Translations under genes and position numbers: made by a program
Assembly: GCA_045601045.1 (NCBI GenBank)
Contig: JAZRZA010000014.1
Location: 1 to 64,000, forward strand
DNA length: 64,000 nucleotides
Source: UBA1181 sp045601045
GTDB taxonomy: Bacteria; Bacteroidota; Bacteroidia; Bacteroidales; Paludibacteraceae
Direction: 5' to 3'
Shown here: positions 1 to 8,299 of the stretch, in pieces
Numbering within the stretch: the stretch's first letter is position 1
Layout: each line of letters opens with the position of its first letter
The notes under the pieces: generated by a model
Databases searched by the model: none
Told to the model about the DNA's origin: nothing
The model's input: the letters and a program-made list of their open reading frames with translations, nothing else

Positions 1-906
1 TACACCCACCGAAGCGGTCGTACCGGCCGTGCGGGCAAGAAGGGTATCTCCATCGCCATCGTCCACACCAAGGAGAAACATAAGATCAGAGAGATCGAGA
101 AGACCATCAACCGCACCTTCGTACAGGGCAAAGTGCCTACTGGTTTGGAGGTTTGCCAAAGCCAACTCTTCTCACTGGTCGGAAAGATCCAAAATGCAGG
201 CGAAAATGTGGATAAGAAACAAATTGCTCCTTACATGCCAATGATCATGGATCAGTTGAAGGATCTCACCCGTGAGGAGTTGATCGTCAACTTTGTCTCC
301 CAGGAGTTCAACCGATTCTTGGAATACTACAAAGACGCGGAGGATTTGAACTTACCGGAGAAGGGCGAAAGAGGCGGCAGAGAGCGTGGCGACAGAGGTG
401 ACCGCGGCGATAGAAGATCCCGCAAACGAAGCGGTGATTTGATGCGTTTGAAGATCAATATGGGCCAACGCGACGGATTCACGCCTAAACGTGTTTTAGG
501 CCTTATCAACGACACCACTAACAACAAGGACATCGATGTCCACGACATTGAAATCACCCCAAGATACACCTTCTTCGACGTGGATAGAAGCGTCGTGAAG
601 GATATGATGACCGCCTTCGAGCGTAGAAAGAGTGAGGGTATCGAGCTGTTGGAGGTTCTGAAAGACCGCAAGAACAAGCGCGAGCGCGAGGAACTCAGAC
701 GCGGAGGAGATGATCGACGCGGCCGTGAAGGCGGATTCAGAGGCAGAGAAGGCAGAGGAAACGGAGGCAATGGCTTCTGGGAAGGCGCTGCCGGCGCCAA
801 GAAGAAGGAGCGCTCTTTCGAAAAGGGAAGAGACCGCGGCGAGAGACGCGACGAGGATCAAAAGAGTTTCAGAAGAAACAAGGATAGTTTCAGAAGAAAA
901 AGATAA
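1..906 (+). CDS. DEAD-box ATP-dependent RNA helicase, C-terminal part (5' truncated)
   Basis: The reading frame is open from the first base, so the start and the N-terminal ATPase core lie outside the window. The first residues are helicase motif VI (HRSGRTGRAG), which binds ATP and RNA. At about residues 140-220 of the visible part is a DbpA-like RNA-binding domain, recognisable from the stretch around MGQRDGFTPKRVLGLIN and YTFFDVD. Two Arg/Gly/Asp-rich basic stretches, before this domain and at the end, are probably unstructured RNA-binding tails. This arrangement is typical of CsdA/DeaD-type helicases acting in ribosome assembly or mRNA remodelling in the cytoplasm. The exact paralogue cannot be named without the N-terminus. 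Confidence 0.93.
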   Translation, partial: YTHRSGRTGRAGKKGISIAIVHTKEKHKIREIEKTINRTFVQGKVPTGLEVCQSQLFSLVGKIQNAGENVDKKQIAPYMPMIMDQLKDLTREELIVNFVSQEFNRFLEYYKDAEDLNLPEKGERGGRERGDRGDRGDRRSRKRSGDLMRLKINMGQRDGFTPKRVLGLINDTTNNKDIDVHDIEITPRYTFFDVDRSVVKDMMTAFERRKSEGIELLEVLKDRKNKREREELRRGGDDRRGREGGFRGREGRGNGGNGFWEGAAGAKKKERSFEKGRDRGERRDEDQKSFRRNKDSFRRKR

Positions 907-925
907 TTTCCAAACGGTGTAAGGA

Positions 926-1540
926 ATGGATACATATCTGACATTGGCAAGGATATCTGAAGGCCTCTACAAAGAGAAGGGAAGTAAATTTCTCGCCTTC
1001 GCCATTCCAATCTCCGACGAGGAGGAGATCAAGGAGATTCTCAAGGAGAAGCGAAAGCTCTACCACGACGCCAGACATGTCTGCTTCGCCTACATCTTGG
1101 GTGAGAAGGGTGAATATACCCGCGCCAACGATGACGGTGAACCTTCGGGCACAGCGGGCAAGCCGATGTTAGGTGCCTTGGTTTCCAAGGGAATCACCAA
1201 TGTCCTTATGGTGGTGGTCCGCTATTTCGGCGGCACCAAATTGGGCACCAGCGGACTGATCAACGCCTACCGGGAGGCCAGCATGGACGCTTTGGAACAG
1301 AACGAGGTGGTGGAGAAGATTCTGGAATCACGCTGTGAAATCCTCTTCGAATACCCCTTCCTCAACGATGTGATGCGCATTGTCAAAGAGGAGAACGCCA
1401 CCATCGTCAACCAACAATTTGACAACGACTGCATCATGAAAATCTCCATCCGCAAAAGGGATGAGGAGAAAATGCGGAGCAGATTGGAGAAGGTGGAACG
1501 CCTTCGTTTTATAGAGAAAGAGGAAATTGAGGAGGAGTAG
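926..1540 (+). CDS. YigZ/IMPACT family protein
   Basis: A 204-residue protein with the UPF0029 (IMPACT) signature in the N-terminal half: NDDGEPSGTAGKPML followed by VVRYFGGTKLG. A smaller C-terminal domain (about residues 135-200) follows, as in E. coli YigZ. The family is conserved in bacteria and eukaryotes, where IMPACT regulates the kinase GCN2; the bacterial role is not settled. It starts 19 bases after the helicase stop and may be co-transcribed with it. Full length, no oddities. Confidence 0.9.
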   Translation: MDTYLTLARISEGLYKEKGSKFLAFAIPISDEEEIKEILKEKRKLYHDARHVCFAYILGEKGEYTRANDDGEPSGTAGKPMLGALVSKGITNVLMVVVRYFGGTKLGTSGLINAYREASMDALEQNEVVEKILESRCEILFEYPFLNDVMRIVKEENATIVNQQFDNDCIMKISIRKRDEEKMRSRLEKVERLRFIEKEEIEEE

Positions 1541-1605
1541 CCGACAAAGCGAAGCTCATCCTCCACATTTTTTCTCCTATCTATTTTCCAAATCAATATT
1601 TTGAT

Positions 1606-1613
1606 TAAATTTG
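1606..1613 (+). promoter_or_regulatory. Bacteroidetes -7 promoter element (TAAATTTG) for tRNA-Thr
   Basis: TAAATTTG matches the TAnnTTTG consensus and lies 10 bases before the mature 5' end of the tRNA. The upstream element is only a weak T-rich match (TTTTC near 1583). Confidence 0.55.
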
Positions 1614-1623
1614 CACTGCAATT

Positions 1624-1696
<73 letters not shown>

Positions 1697-1703
1697 CTAA
1701 GAC

Positions 1704-1737
1704 AACGGTGGACACAATTTAGTTTCCACCGTTTTTT
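1704..1737 (+). terminator. Intrinsic terminator after tRNA-Thr
   Basis: A 9-bp stem AACGGTGGA / TCCACCGTT with a 12-nt loop is followed by a T run. It ends the tRNA-Thr transcript. Confidence 0.85.
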
Positions 1738-1758
1738 ATTTCAAAGACTTGAATCAAT

Positions 1759-2985
1759 ATGAAAAACAGAATCACCCTATTTTGCATCCTTCTCGTCATC
1801 TTGTCCACCTCATGCCGCGACAAATTCCAACGATACGACGTTGACGGCGAGTTGGATCCTTACTTGCAATTATTTCTCCAAGAGGGCAAGAAAAGAGGGA
1901 TGAACTTTGATGTGGAGAAAAACGGTTTATTGATGGAGTTCACCGATTTGGAAGAACCCACCATAGGCCTTTGCACCTATCAGAATCCCCTTTTGGTACA
2001 AATAGACCGGCCCTACTGGGAGGAGACCACACAATATGAGGACCAAGAGAACCTCCGTCAAAACGTGGTATTCCACGAATTGGGACATGGGTTGCTAAAC
2101 CGCAGACATGACAACAGCCTATTACCCAACTTGGAATGGAAAAGCATCATGTGCGGTGGTACCCCTGTGGAGGGGCGCGACTGGTCGGTCAATTTCAACG
2201 GCTACCGCAAGGAGTATTACCTAAACGAACTCTTCAACATCAGAACCGCTGTTCCCGAATGGAGCCAACCCATGACATTCGACGGAAATAAGGGCACCCT
2301 GACTTCCGAATTGGACCTAACACAATCCTACCATTCCACCAACGGGAACCTCAGCATAAGGATTCAAAACAATGTGCTAACCATCGTCTCCGCAGACGAG
2401 GAAAACACGCCCTATCCACTTACACGGAGAGAAGTCATCACTTCGGATTTCTACTTTGAAACGACGATGAAATACACCTCCGCTTCCGACCTAGGCTTTA
2501 TCGGTCCCTTCGCCTTATATGACTATGACCGCAACGGCATTTACCAATACAAGCCAAGGAGCAGAGAGACACCTATCAACGACGGTATCAACTACCTCGC
2601 GATACATCCTGCAGAGGAGGGTGACATGTTCTTCTTACTCAACAGCAACTGCTACCTTCCCATCGCGGAAATCTTGTTGAATGGGCTGTACAAGAGGAAT
2701 GACTACAACAAATTCTCCATCGCTAAACGCGACGGGGAAATCTTCTACTACCTCAACGACCAACTGGTATTCCGTAACGATTACCAAGCAGATGTTCCCT
2801 ACTTAGAACTCGGCATTTTAGTGCCTCCTGCGGCGAAAGTGGAGATCATCAGTTCCGCTTTATATGCGGGAAACAGCGGGTTGAGATCCGGAACACCTAT
2901 AAGGAAATTCATCCCGAAAGAGGTAGATACTGAGTGCTACAAAGCAGTCAATAGAGGGATGAAAACACACAATTATCGCAAATAA
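1759..2985 (+). CDS. Lipoprotein with metzincin-like zinc protease motif
   Basis: A 408-residue protein with a lipoprotein signal (LSTSC, acylated Cys19). Residues 106-117 read HELGHGLLNRRH: an HExxH zinc motif followed by a third His, and 13 residues further on SIMCGG (Met131) resembles a metzincin Met-turn. The third His is one residue further away than in the classical HExxHxxGxxH motif. The C-terminal two thirds look beta-rich, possibly a concanavalin-like domain. Predicted: membrane-anchored zinc metallopeptidase, periplasmic or surface exposed. Substrate unknown. It stands alone between tRNA-Thr and the next gene. Confidence 0.75.
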   Translation: MKNRITLFCILLVILSTSCRDKFQRYDVDGELDPYLQLFLQEGKKRGMNFDVEKNGLLMEFTDLEEPTIGLCTYQNPLLVQIDRPYWEETTQYEDQENLRQNVVFHELGHGLLNRRHDNSLLPNLEWKSIMCGGTPVEGRDWSVNFNGYRKEYYLNELFNIRTAVPEWSQPMTFDGNKGTLTSELDLTQSYHSTNGNLSIRIQNNVLTIVSADEENTPYPLTRREVITSDFYFETTMKYTSASDLGFIGPFALYDYDRNGIYQYKPRSRETPINDGINYLAIHPAEEGDMFFLLNSNCYLPIAEILLNGLYKRNDYNKFSIAKRDGEIFYYLNDQLVFRNDYQADVPYLELGILVPPAAKVEIISSALYAGNSGLRSGTPIRKFIPKEVDTECYKAVNRGMKTHNYRK

Positions 2986-3020
2986 ACCTTCTCATTTTTT
3001 ATAGTTTCAAAACAAACTCC

Positions 3021-3028
3021 TATATTTG
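3021..3028 (+). promoter_or_regulatory. -7 promoter element (TATATTTG)
   Basis: TATATTTG matches TAnnTTTG and lies 35 bases before the ATG of the gene at 3064. No convincing TTTG upstream element was found at the usual distance. Confidence 0.5.
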
Positions 3029-3063
3029 TAGGATATGATGAGCTAAGAGAAATATAACTAAAA

Positions 3064-4056
3064 ATGGAAAACGAAAACAATAACAATCAAGAGATGAACA
3101 TCTTCACGATGACCACTCGTCTCGGCAACGCCATCTTTGGTGTGATCAAAGGCATTCTTTCCGCCTTTGGCTACGTACTCCGCACAATTTATCACTACAT
3201 CTTCTTATTTCTGATCTTCGCTGTGATCGCGATCGCGTCTAGCTTGGTGGAGTCAAGAGAGGAGAACCACACGTACGAAGGATTCCTTCAATTGAAATTG
3301 AATGACGGAGACGCATTGTTATACAAGACATTGGTTCACGACTTGAATGAATATGCCCGCAAAGAGGATCCAGAAGGACTTGCGGAGCAATTACAAATCC
3401 CTGTGGAGACAGCGGTAAGAATTGTGAAGTTCGACGCGCATCCAGTGATCGACAAATACCACGACACGATTGTGGACTACATCGACTACAAAAACAAAGC
3501 GCCATTGGGTGACACCACCGAGTTCGCTGTACCTGACCAATTGGTCATCTCGGCTAGAATCAAGGGCATTGAGGAGTTTGCCACCGTGCAAAAGGCTTTG
3601 GTAAAGTATTTCTCCGAGAATAAATACCTTGAGTCGATGAATATTTCAAGATTGAAGGCCTTGGAAGAAAAGGAGTGGATGTTCCACAACGCTTTGTTGA
3701 ACTTGGATAGTTTGCAAAAAGTGGATTACTTCAAGAATCCTTGCGGCAATATCTTGGAGTTCTCCTCTATCAATGAGAAGAAAGCTTCCGTCCCTTTCAT
3801 CAAGTCCAAGAAGCAAATGTACTACCAAGACATCAAGAATCTCTTTAATATCACCAATGAGATCGAATCCGACATGGCAGCCAACCTTGAAGTGGTGACA
3901 GTTCTCTCCGACTTCCACCCTGCTAAATCCCCAGTCAACTCTTTCAAGAAGTTGATTGTATTCAAAGGGCTTATCAGTTTGGCGCTCTTCATGATTGTCG
4001 CCATGATTTGGCATTACAGAAAAAGAATTCTCGAATATCTGAAGAAGGATATCTAA
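3064..4056 (+). CDS. Two-TM membrane protein with large extracytoplasmic domain, unknown function
   Basis: A 330-residue protein not recognised with confidence. An Asn/Glu-rich N-terminus is followed by one TM helix at about residues 43-62 and a second at about 298-316, leaving a short basic tail. The roughly 235 residues between are hydrophilic and helical with no obvious catalytic motif. The topology (TM, long periplasmic helical domain, TM) is like Wzz-type chain-length regulators, but their signature motifs are not visible, so this is only a shape comparison. Monocistronic, with its own promoter and a strong terminator after it. Confidence 0.7.
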   Translation: MENENNNNQEMNIFTMTTRLGNAIFGVIKGILSAFGYVLRTIYHYIFLFLIFAVIAIASSLVESREENHTYEGFLQLKLNDGDALLYKTLVHDLNEYARKEDPEGLAEQLQIPVETAVRIVKFDAHPVIDKYHDTIVDYIDYKNKAPLGDTTEFAVPDQLVISARIKGIEEFATVQKALVKYFSENKYLESMNISRLKALEEKEWMFHNALLNLDSLQKVDYFKNPCGNILEFSSINEKKASVPFIKSKKQMYYQDIKNLFNITNEIESDMAANLEVVTVLSDFHPAKSPVNSFKKLIVFKGLISLALFMIVAMIWHYRKRILEYLKKDI

Positions 4057-4080
4057 AACAGATTTGATACGATAACACAA

Positions 4081-4123
4081 AACGAGAGGGGGAATAGTTT
4101 GACTAATTCACCCTCTCGTTTTT
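4081..4123. terminator. Bidirectional intrinsic terminator
   Basis: A perfect 10-bp stem AACGAGAGGG / CCCTCTCGTT with a 20-nt loop, followed by TTTCT on the plus strand. It separates the convergent genes ending at 4056 (+) and 4145 (-). Confidence 0.8.
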
Positions 4124-4144
4124 CTCTTATATCCGCGACGCAAC

Positions 4145-4789
4145 CTACTCCATCCGCACAAAATCCATGTACTCGTCATAGGTTATATAACGACCGCCCA
4201 TGCTCTTCAAATGGGGCGTCTCCAATTGGCAATCAATCATCACACCACCATTGGCAGCCATCGTATCCGCTAGTCCAATCAGTGCCAATTTAGAGGCACT
4301 TGGCACCAAGGAAAACATACTCTCGCCGAAAAAGCAGCGGCCCAAAGTCACGCCGTAAAGTCCGCCCACCAATTTATTCTCCTGATCCCATACCTCAACG
4401 CTCGCGGCAAACCCTTGGTTATGCAATTCGGTATAAGCTTTGGTCATATCGTCACCCAACCAAGCGCCCTTCTGTTCTTTGCGAAGATCTCCGCAATTCT
4501 TGATCACACCCGCAAAGTCTTGGTTGATCGTCACACTATACAACTCCTTGTTGATCAATGTCCTCATAGAGTGCGAAACGTGGATCTCACCGGGAAAGAT
4601 GACAAAACGTTTCATCGGGCAGAACCAAAGGATATCCGAATCGCGAAAAGAGTACCATGGGAAGATGCCATTGGAGTAGGCTAAAAGCAGACGATCTACC
4701 GAAAGGTCGCCACCAACGGCCAAAAGGCCATCCTCTTCACCTAGTTTAGGATTAGGGAAACCCAATTGTTTAGACAATCTGAAAATCAT
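4145..4789 (-). CDS. aat: Leucyl/phenylalanyl-tRNA--protein transferase
   Basis: A 214-residue protein of normal family length. It has the Aat hallmarks GLLAVGGDLS, SNGIFPWY, FGESMFS and the C-terminal IDCQLETPHLKSMGG. The cytoplasmic enzyme adds Leu or Phe from charged tRNA to proteins with N-terminal Arg or Lys, creating a primary N-degron. Its ATG overlaps the clpA stop by 4 bases, suggesting translational coupling. It is last in a clpS-clpA-aat run, so tagging, recognition and unfolding are encoded together. Confidence 0.96.
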   Translation of the reverse strand: MIFRLSKQLGFPNPKLGEEDGLLAVGGDLSVDRLLLAYSNGIFPWYSFRDSDILWFCPMKRFVIFPGEIHVSHSMRTLINKELYSVTINQDFAGVIKNCGDLRKEQKGAWLGDDMTKAYTELHNQGFAASVEVWDQENKLVGGLYGVTLGRCFFGESMFSLVPSASKLALIGLADTMAANGGVMIDCQLETPHLKSMGGRYITYDEYMDFVRME

Positions 4790-7053
4790 GCCTGTGCCAA
4801 TTTAATCACCCCATTCTCCACTACCGCGCAAGTCGCGCCGCCACCCTTCAAATGGCCAAAGAGAATCTCTCGCATCAGCAAAGTGCTCAACTGGTTACGG
4901 ATCACACGATCCATCTCACGGGCACCGTATGTCTTGGAGTAACCCTCCTTCAACAATTGCGCGCGTGCCTCATCCGAAAGCGTCAACGAGACCTGTTTAG
5001 CGGCCAATTTTTCATTCAACTCACGCAATTTCTTATCCAACACGGCAGAGGCCATCACCTCATCCATATCATTGAAGGTCACCATACCATTCAATCGGTT
5101 GATGAACTCCGGCTTGAAGGTCTTCTTCACCTGCGCCAACATCGCCGAACCAGAGGAGACCTTTCCTCCGAAACCGATGCTGGAGAGATGCGCATATTGC
5201 GCGCCCGCATTGGAGGTCATCACCAAAATGACGTGGCGGAAGTCCGCCTTGCGTCCCTTGTTATCGGTCAAGCGTGCATAATCCATCACCTGCAACAAGA
5301 TATTGTAGATATCCGAGTGGGCCTTCTCCATCTCATCCAATAGCAAGACACAGTTCGGCGTTTTGCGGATAGCGTCGGTCAAGAGACCGCCATCTTCGTA
5401 TCCCACATATCCGGCAGGCGAACCGATAAGTTTCGCCACAGTATGTTTCTCGGTATATTCACTCATATCGAACCGCACCAAACTGATGCCCAATTCCGCC
5501 GCCAAGACCTTACACAACTCGGTCTTTCCGACGCCCGTAGGACCTACAAAGAGCAGACTGGCTATCGGTTTGTCCACATCGAGCAATCCCGCCTTGGAGA
5601 GTTGAACCGATTCGACCACCTGGCGAATCGCCTCGTCCTGACCATAGATTTTCTGTTTGAGATTTGGTTCCAAAGTCTCCAAAGAGGCGTTATCCTCCTC
5701 TTTGAGCGCCGTCGCGTCAATCTTGCAGACTTTGGCCAAAACATCTGAGATAAGACTCTTATCCACCACTTGCGGGCCCTCCGCCAATGGATGAATCTGT
5801 CGATATGCGCCCGCCTCATCGATCAAATCGATCGCCTTGTCGGGCAAGAATCTATCCACCATGTATTTCGCGCTGTTCTCTACCGCGAATTCAATCGTAC
5901 CTTCCGTATAGGTCACATTGTGATAGCTCTCATATTTCTCCTGCAATCCCTTGATGATACGGACGGTCTCCTCCACAGAAGGTTCCAAAATATCAATTTG
6001 TTGGAAGCGGCGGTTCAAACCCTTGTCTTGTGAGAAGAAACGATTGTACTCATCGTAAGTAGTGGAACCGATGAAACGGATGGAGCCCCCCTCTAAGAAG
6101 GGTTTAAGCAGATTACCTGCATCCAAGGAACTATCACCCGTTCTACCCGCGCCCACCAAGTTGTGGATCTCGTCGATATAGACGATGCACTTCCCTTCGT
6201 TGGCGATGCCGTCCATAATGCTTTTCAGACGCTTCTCGAAATCACCGCGGAACTGGGTTCCCGCCAAGAGATTACCCAAATTCAACTCATAAATCTTATA
6301 ACCCTTCAGACGATCAGGCACCTCCTCCTTACGAAGCATATCTGCCAAACCATAGATCAAGGCGGTCTTTCCAACGCCCGGTTCGCCCAAATGGAGCGGG
6401 TTGTTCTTCTCTTTACGGCACAACACCTGAATGGTGCGTTCTAACTCCTTCACCCTTCCGATCAAAGGATTGTGGTCGTCGATATGATCGCTAATGCAAG
6501 TAACCATTCCCTTCCATGACTTCTCGCCCATGCTTTGGGATGACTCCTCCAAAGGGTTTCCTTCCTCGTCGAGTCCCGTAAATTCTATCTCTATATCGTC
6601 GCCTTCGCTCTCATACGAAGAGAGAAAATCGCTCATTATGATGCTTACATCCACCAAGGCATACTTTTTGATCAGGTAACTGACCATCGACATGGAGTTT
6701 GGCAACTCCAACATGCCCTTGAATATATGAGGGAATACGACAACCTTCTGCCCCGCATAGCGGGCTATACGGTCCGCTACAACCAGGATACGGCCTGTAT
6801 ATTCAGAGAGCTCCACCTCGTACTCCACATCCTCAGGCACACGCTCTATCTTACTCTCCATATAATCCAAAAGTTCCTGACGAAGCACATCGCTCTGAAG
6901 GTCTGTATTCGCAACATAACTGAAACAAGACTCGTCCAACAAGACAAGCAATAGGTGCTCCGGCATCAAAAACTCATGTCGGTAGAACTCCGCACTGCAT
7001 CGTGCCTTATCGAATATATCTTTGGTTCTATTATCGTAATCTAATTCTTCCAT
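4786..7053 (-). CDS. clpA: ATP-dependent Clp protease ATPase subunit ClpA
   Basis: A 755-residue AAA+ unfoldase. The start is taken at the ATG giving MEELDYDN; the longer frame to 7068 would use a TTG. In order: Clp N-domain (about 1-145), acidic linker, first ATPase (Walker A GEPGVGKT near 223, Walker B YIDEIH near 296), second ATPase (Walker A GPTGVGKT near 504, LLLDEMEKAH near 575), and the IGF loop near 626 that docks on ClpP. The linker between the ATPase domains is short, as in ClpA rather than ClpB/ClpC. It unfolds N-degron proteins delivered by ClpS for degradation by ClpP. It lies 11 bases after clpS; no clpP is in the window. Confidence 0.95.
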   Translation of the reverse strand: MEELDYDNRTKDIFDKARCSAEFYRHEFLMPEHLLLVLLDESCFSYVANTDLQSDVLRQELLDYMESKIERVPEDVEYEVELSEYTGRILVVADRIARYAGQKVVVFPHIFKGMLELPNSMSMVSYLIKKYALVDVSIIMSDFLSSYESEGDDIEIEFTGLDEEGNPLEESSQSMGEKSWKGMVTCISDHIDDHNPLIGRVKELERTIQVLCRKEKNNPLHLGEPGVGKTALIYGLADMLRKEEVPDRLKGYKIYELNLGNLLAGTQFRGDFEKRLKSIMDGIANEGKCIVYIDEIHNLVGAGRTGDSSLDAGNLLKPFLEGGSIRFIGSTTYDEYNRFFSQDKGLNRRFQQIDILEPSVEETVRIIKGLQEKYESYHNVTYTEGTIEFAVENSAKYMVDRFLPDKAIDLIDEAGAYRQIHPLAEGPQVVDKSLISDVLAKVCKIDATALKEEDNASLETLEPNLKQKIYGQDEAIRQVVESVQLSKAGLLDVDKPIASLLFVGPTGVGKTELCKVLAAELGISLVRFDMSEYTEKHTVAKLIGSPAGYVGYEDGGLLTDAIRKTPNCVLLLDEMEKAHSDIYNILLQVMDYARLTDNKGRKADFRHVILVMTSNAGAQYAHLSSIGFGGKVSSGSAMLAQVKKTFKPEFINRLNGMVTFNDMDEVMASAVLDKKLRELNEKLAAKQVSLTLSDEARAQLLKEGYSKTYGAREMDRVIRNQLSTLLMREILFGHLKGGGATCAVVENGVIKLAQA

Positions 7054-7064
7054 AATAATCGATA

Positions 7065-7370
7065 TCAATCAATTGGTTCACAAGTAAAGCGCAAAGGGAA
7101 ACCCTCTGCACGCGCCATTTTCACAGCCTTTTCCACCTTAGACGTCGCCACATCGTAGGAGTAAATACCCACCGTAGCGCTCTTTTTACGGTCCACCTCA
7201 ATGGTCAACCGTTCCGCCTCAAATTTTGACTTAAAGAAGACCACCATCATCACCTTCACTACAAACTCATAGGTCGTGAAGTCATCATTGTGACAAATCA
7301 CCTTATAGGGACGTGGCTCGTCTATATCGGTGCGGGATCGCTCTTTTACATTGGATTGTTGTTTGGGCAT
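7065..7370 (-). CDS. clpS: ClpS adaptor protein (N-recognin)
   Basis: A 101-residue protein if started at the ATG giving MPKQQSNV, which matches the usual length; a longer frame to 7433 adds a non-conserved extension. The ClpS core CHNDDFTTYEFVV holds the Asn28-Asp29 pair that grips the free alpha-amino group of N-degrons. The next conserved position, His66 in E. coli, is Asp60 here, at the same distance (31 residues) from the NDD motif. ClpS delivers proteins with N-terminal Leu, Phe, Trp or Tyr to ClpA. First gene of the clpS-clpA-aat run. Confidence 0.94.
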   Translation of the reverse strand: MPKQQSNVKERSRTDIDEPRPYKVICHNDDFTTYEFVVKVMMVVFFKSKFEAERLTIEVDRKKSATVGIYSYDVATSKVEKAVKMARAEGFPLRFTCEPID

Positions 7371-7441
7371 AATCTCATTATAAAAATTTAGTTCAAAGAC
7401 AAGTATAGTAAAAGTTTTCGGTAGTGGAAACAAAGATTCTA

Positions 7442-8296
7442 TTATTTCTCCATCAACAAATCGTACGCCTCATTGATCTGCTGGAATTTCTCCGTATTGA
7501 GTTTCAGCGTCTCCGCACTCTCTCCCACATGTCTATCGGGATGGTACTCCTTGGAGAGTTTTCGGAACGCGGATTTCACCTCCTTCTCGGAAGCCCCCTC
7601 GCGCAAGCCCAACACCTCATAGGCCCACTTTTTCGTCAAACCATTATTGGTATGAGTCTGTTGCGAGCCCGCCCCATCACGTCTGCTATGGGATTGGCTA
7701 TATTCGGACTGTTGCTTGCCTGTGTTCTTCCAAGCGAATCCATACGCGTAATACCCTCTCAGACGATTGAAGTCCGCACTCGTGATGCAAGCGAAACGGG
7801 CATACATCTCAATGATATTCGCCTCAGACACCTCAATTCGGGAATCCACCACCGCCACTTTGAACAAGGTATTCAAAAGCTCTATGCGATAACCATATTC
7901 CATTGAACGGTTGATGCATAGAAATACCGGACGCAAATCTTGGAGAGTCGATGGTATATCTTTGATGTAATCGCGCATCAGGTTCAGCACCTCCTTTCCC
8001 TGCTCTTCCATGAAATGCGTGGCTAAGAAACGCTTTACCTCCCCCAACTCGTTTTTGGTTGCCCTACCATCCGCCAACATGATCTGGGAAAAGAGAATAG
8101 CTAACGCATTGGGTAGGTTGATGCCGTACCCCGAACTAGCTGAGCCGTGCAAATCATTCGTGTCGTGCCAAATTTTGTCATAAGCATCTTGTATCGAGTG
8201 GAAATTGCTGAAAAATCCAGATATTTTTTTGATAACGCAGGCCACAAGGAAGAGGATCCACCCTACAACAAGAATTTGAAAAAGAAAATCCATCAT
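7442..8296 (-). CDS. DjlA-like membrane co-chaperone (TerB + J domain)
   Basis: A 284-residue protein. Residues 5-25 form an N-terminal TM anchor, about 60-170 resemble a TerB-like domain (ILFSQIMLADGRATKNELGEV), and about 218-284 form a C-terminal J domain with the HPD motif (YHPDRH) that stimulates DnaK. This order is that of E. coli DjlA. A polar linker rich in Ser/Gln/His joins the two domains. It starts 3 bases after the stop of the upstream barrel gene, so the two are almost certainly co-transcribed. The client is unknown. Confidence 0.88.
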   Translation of the reverse strand: MMDFLFQILVVGWILFLVACVIKKISGFFSNFHSIQDAYDKIWHDTNDLHGSASSGYGINLPNALAILFSQIMLADGRATKNELGEVKRFLATHFMEEQGKEVLNLMRDYIKDIPSTLQDLRPVFLCINRSMEYGYRIELLNTLFKVAVVDSRIEVSEANIIEMYARFACITSADFNRLRGYYAYGFAWKNTGKQQSEYSQSHSRRDGAGSQQTHTNNGLTKKWAYEVLGLREGASEKEVKSAFRKLSKEYHPDRHVGESAETLKLNTEKFQQINEAYDLLMEK

Positions 8297-8299
8297 ATT

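Noticed and set aside
7054..7068. Upstream start for clpA
   Set aside because: It would use a TTG and overlap clpS; the ATG at 7053 begins the conserved N-domain.
7371..7433. N-terminal extension of ClpS
   Set aside because: The extra 21 residues are not ClpS-like and the family length fits the ATG at 7370.
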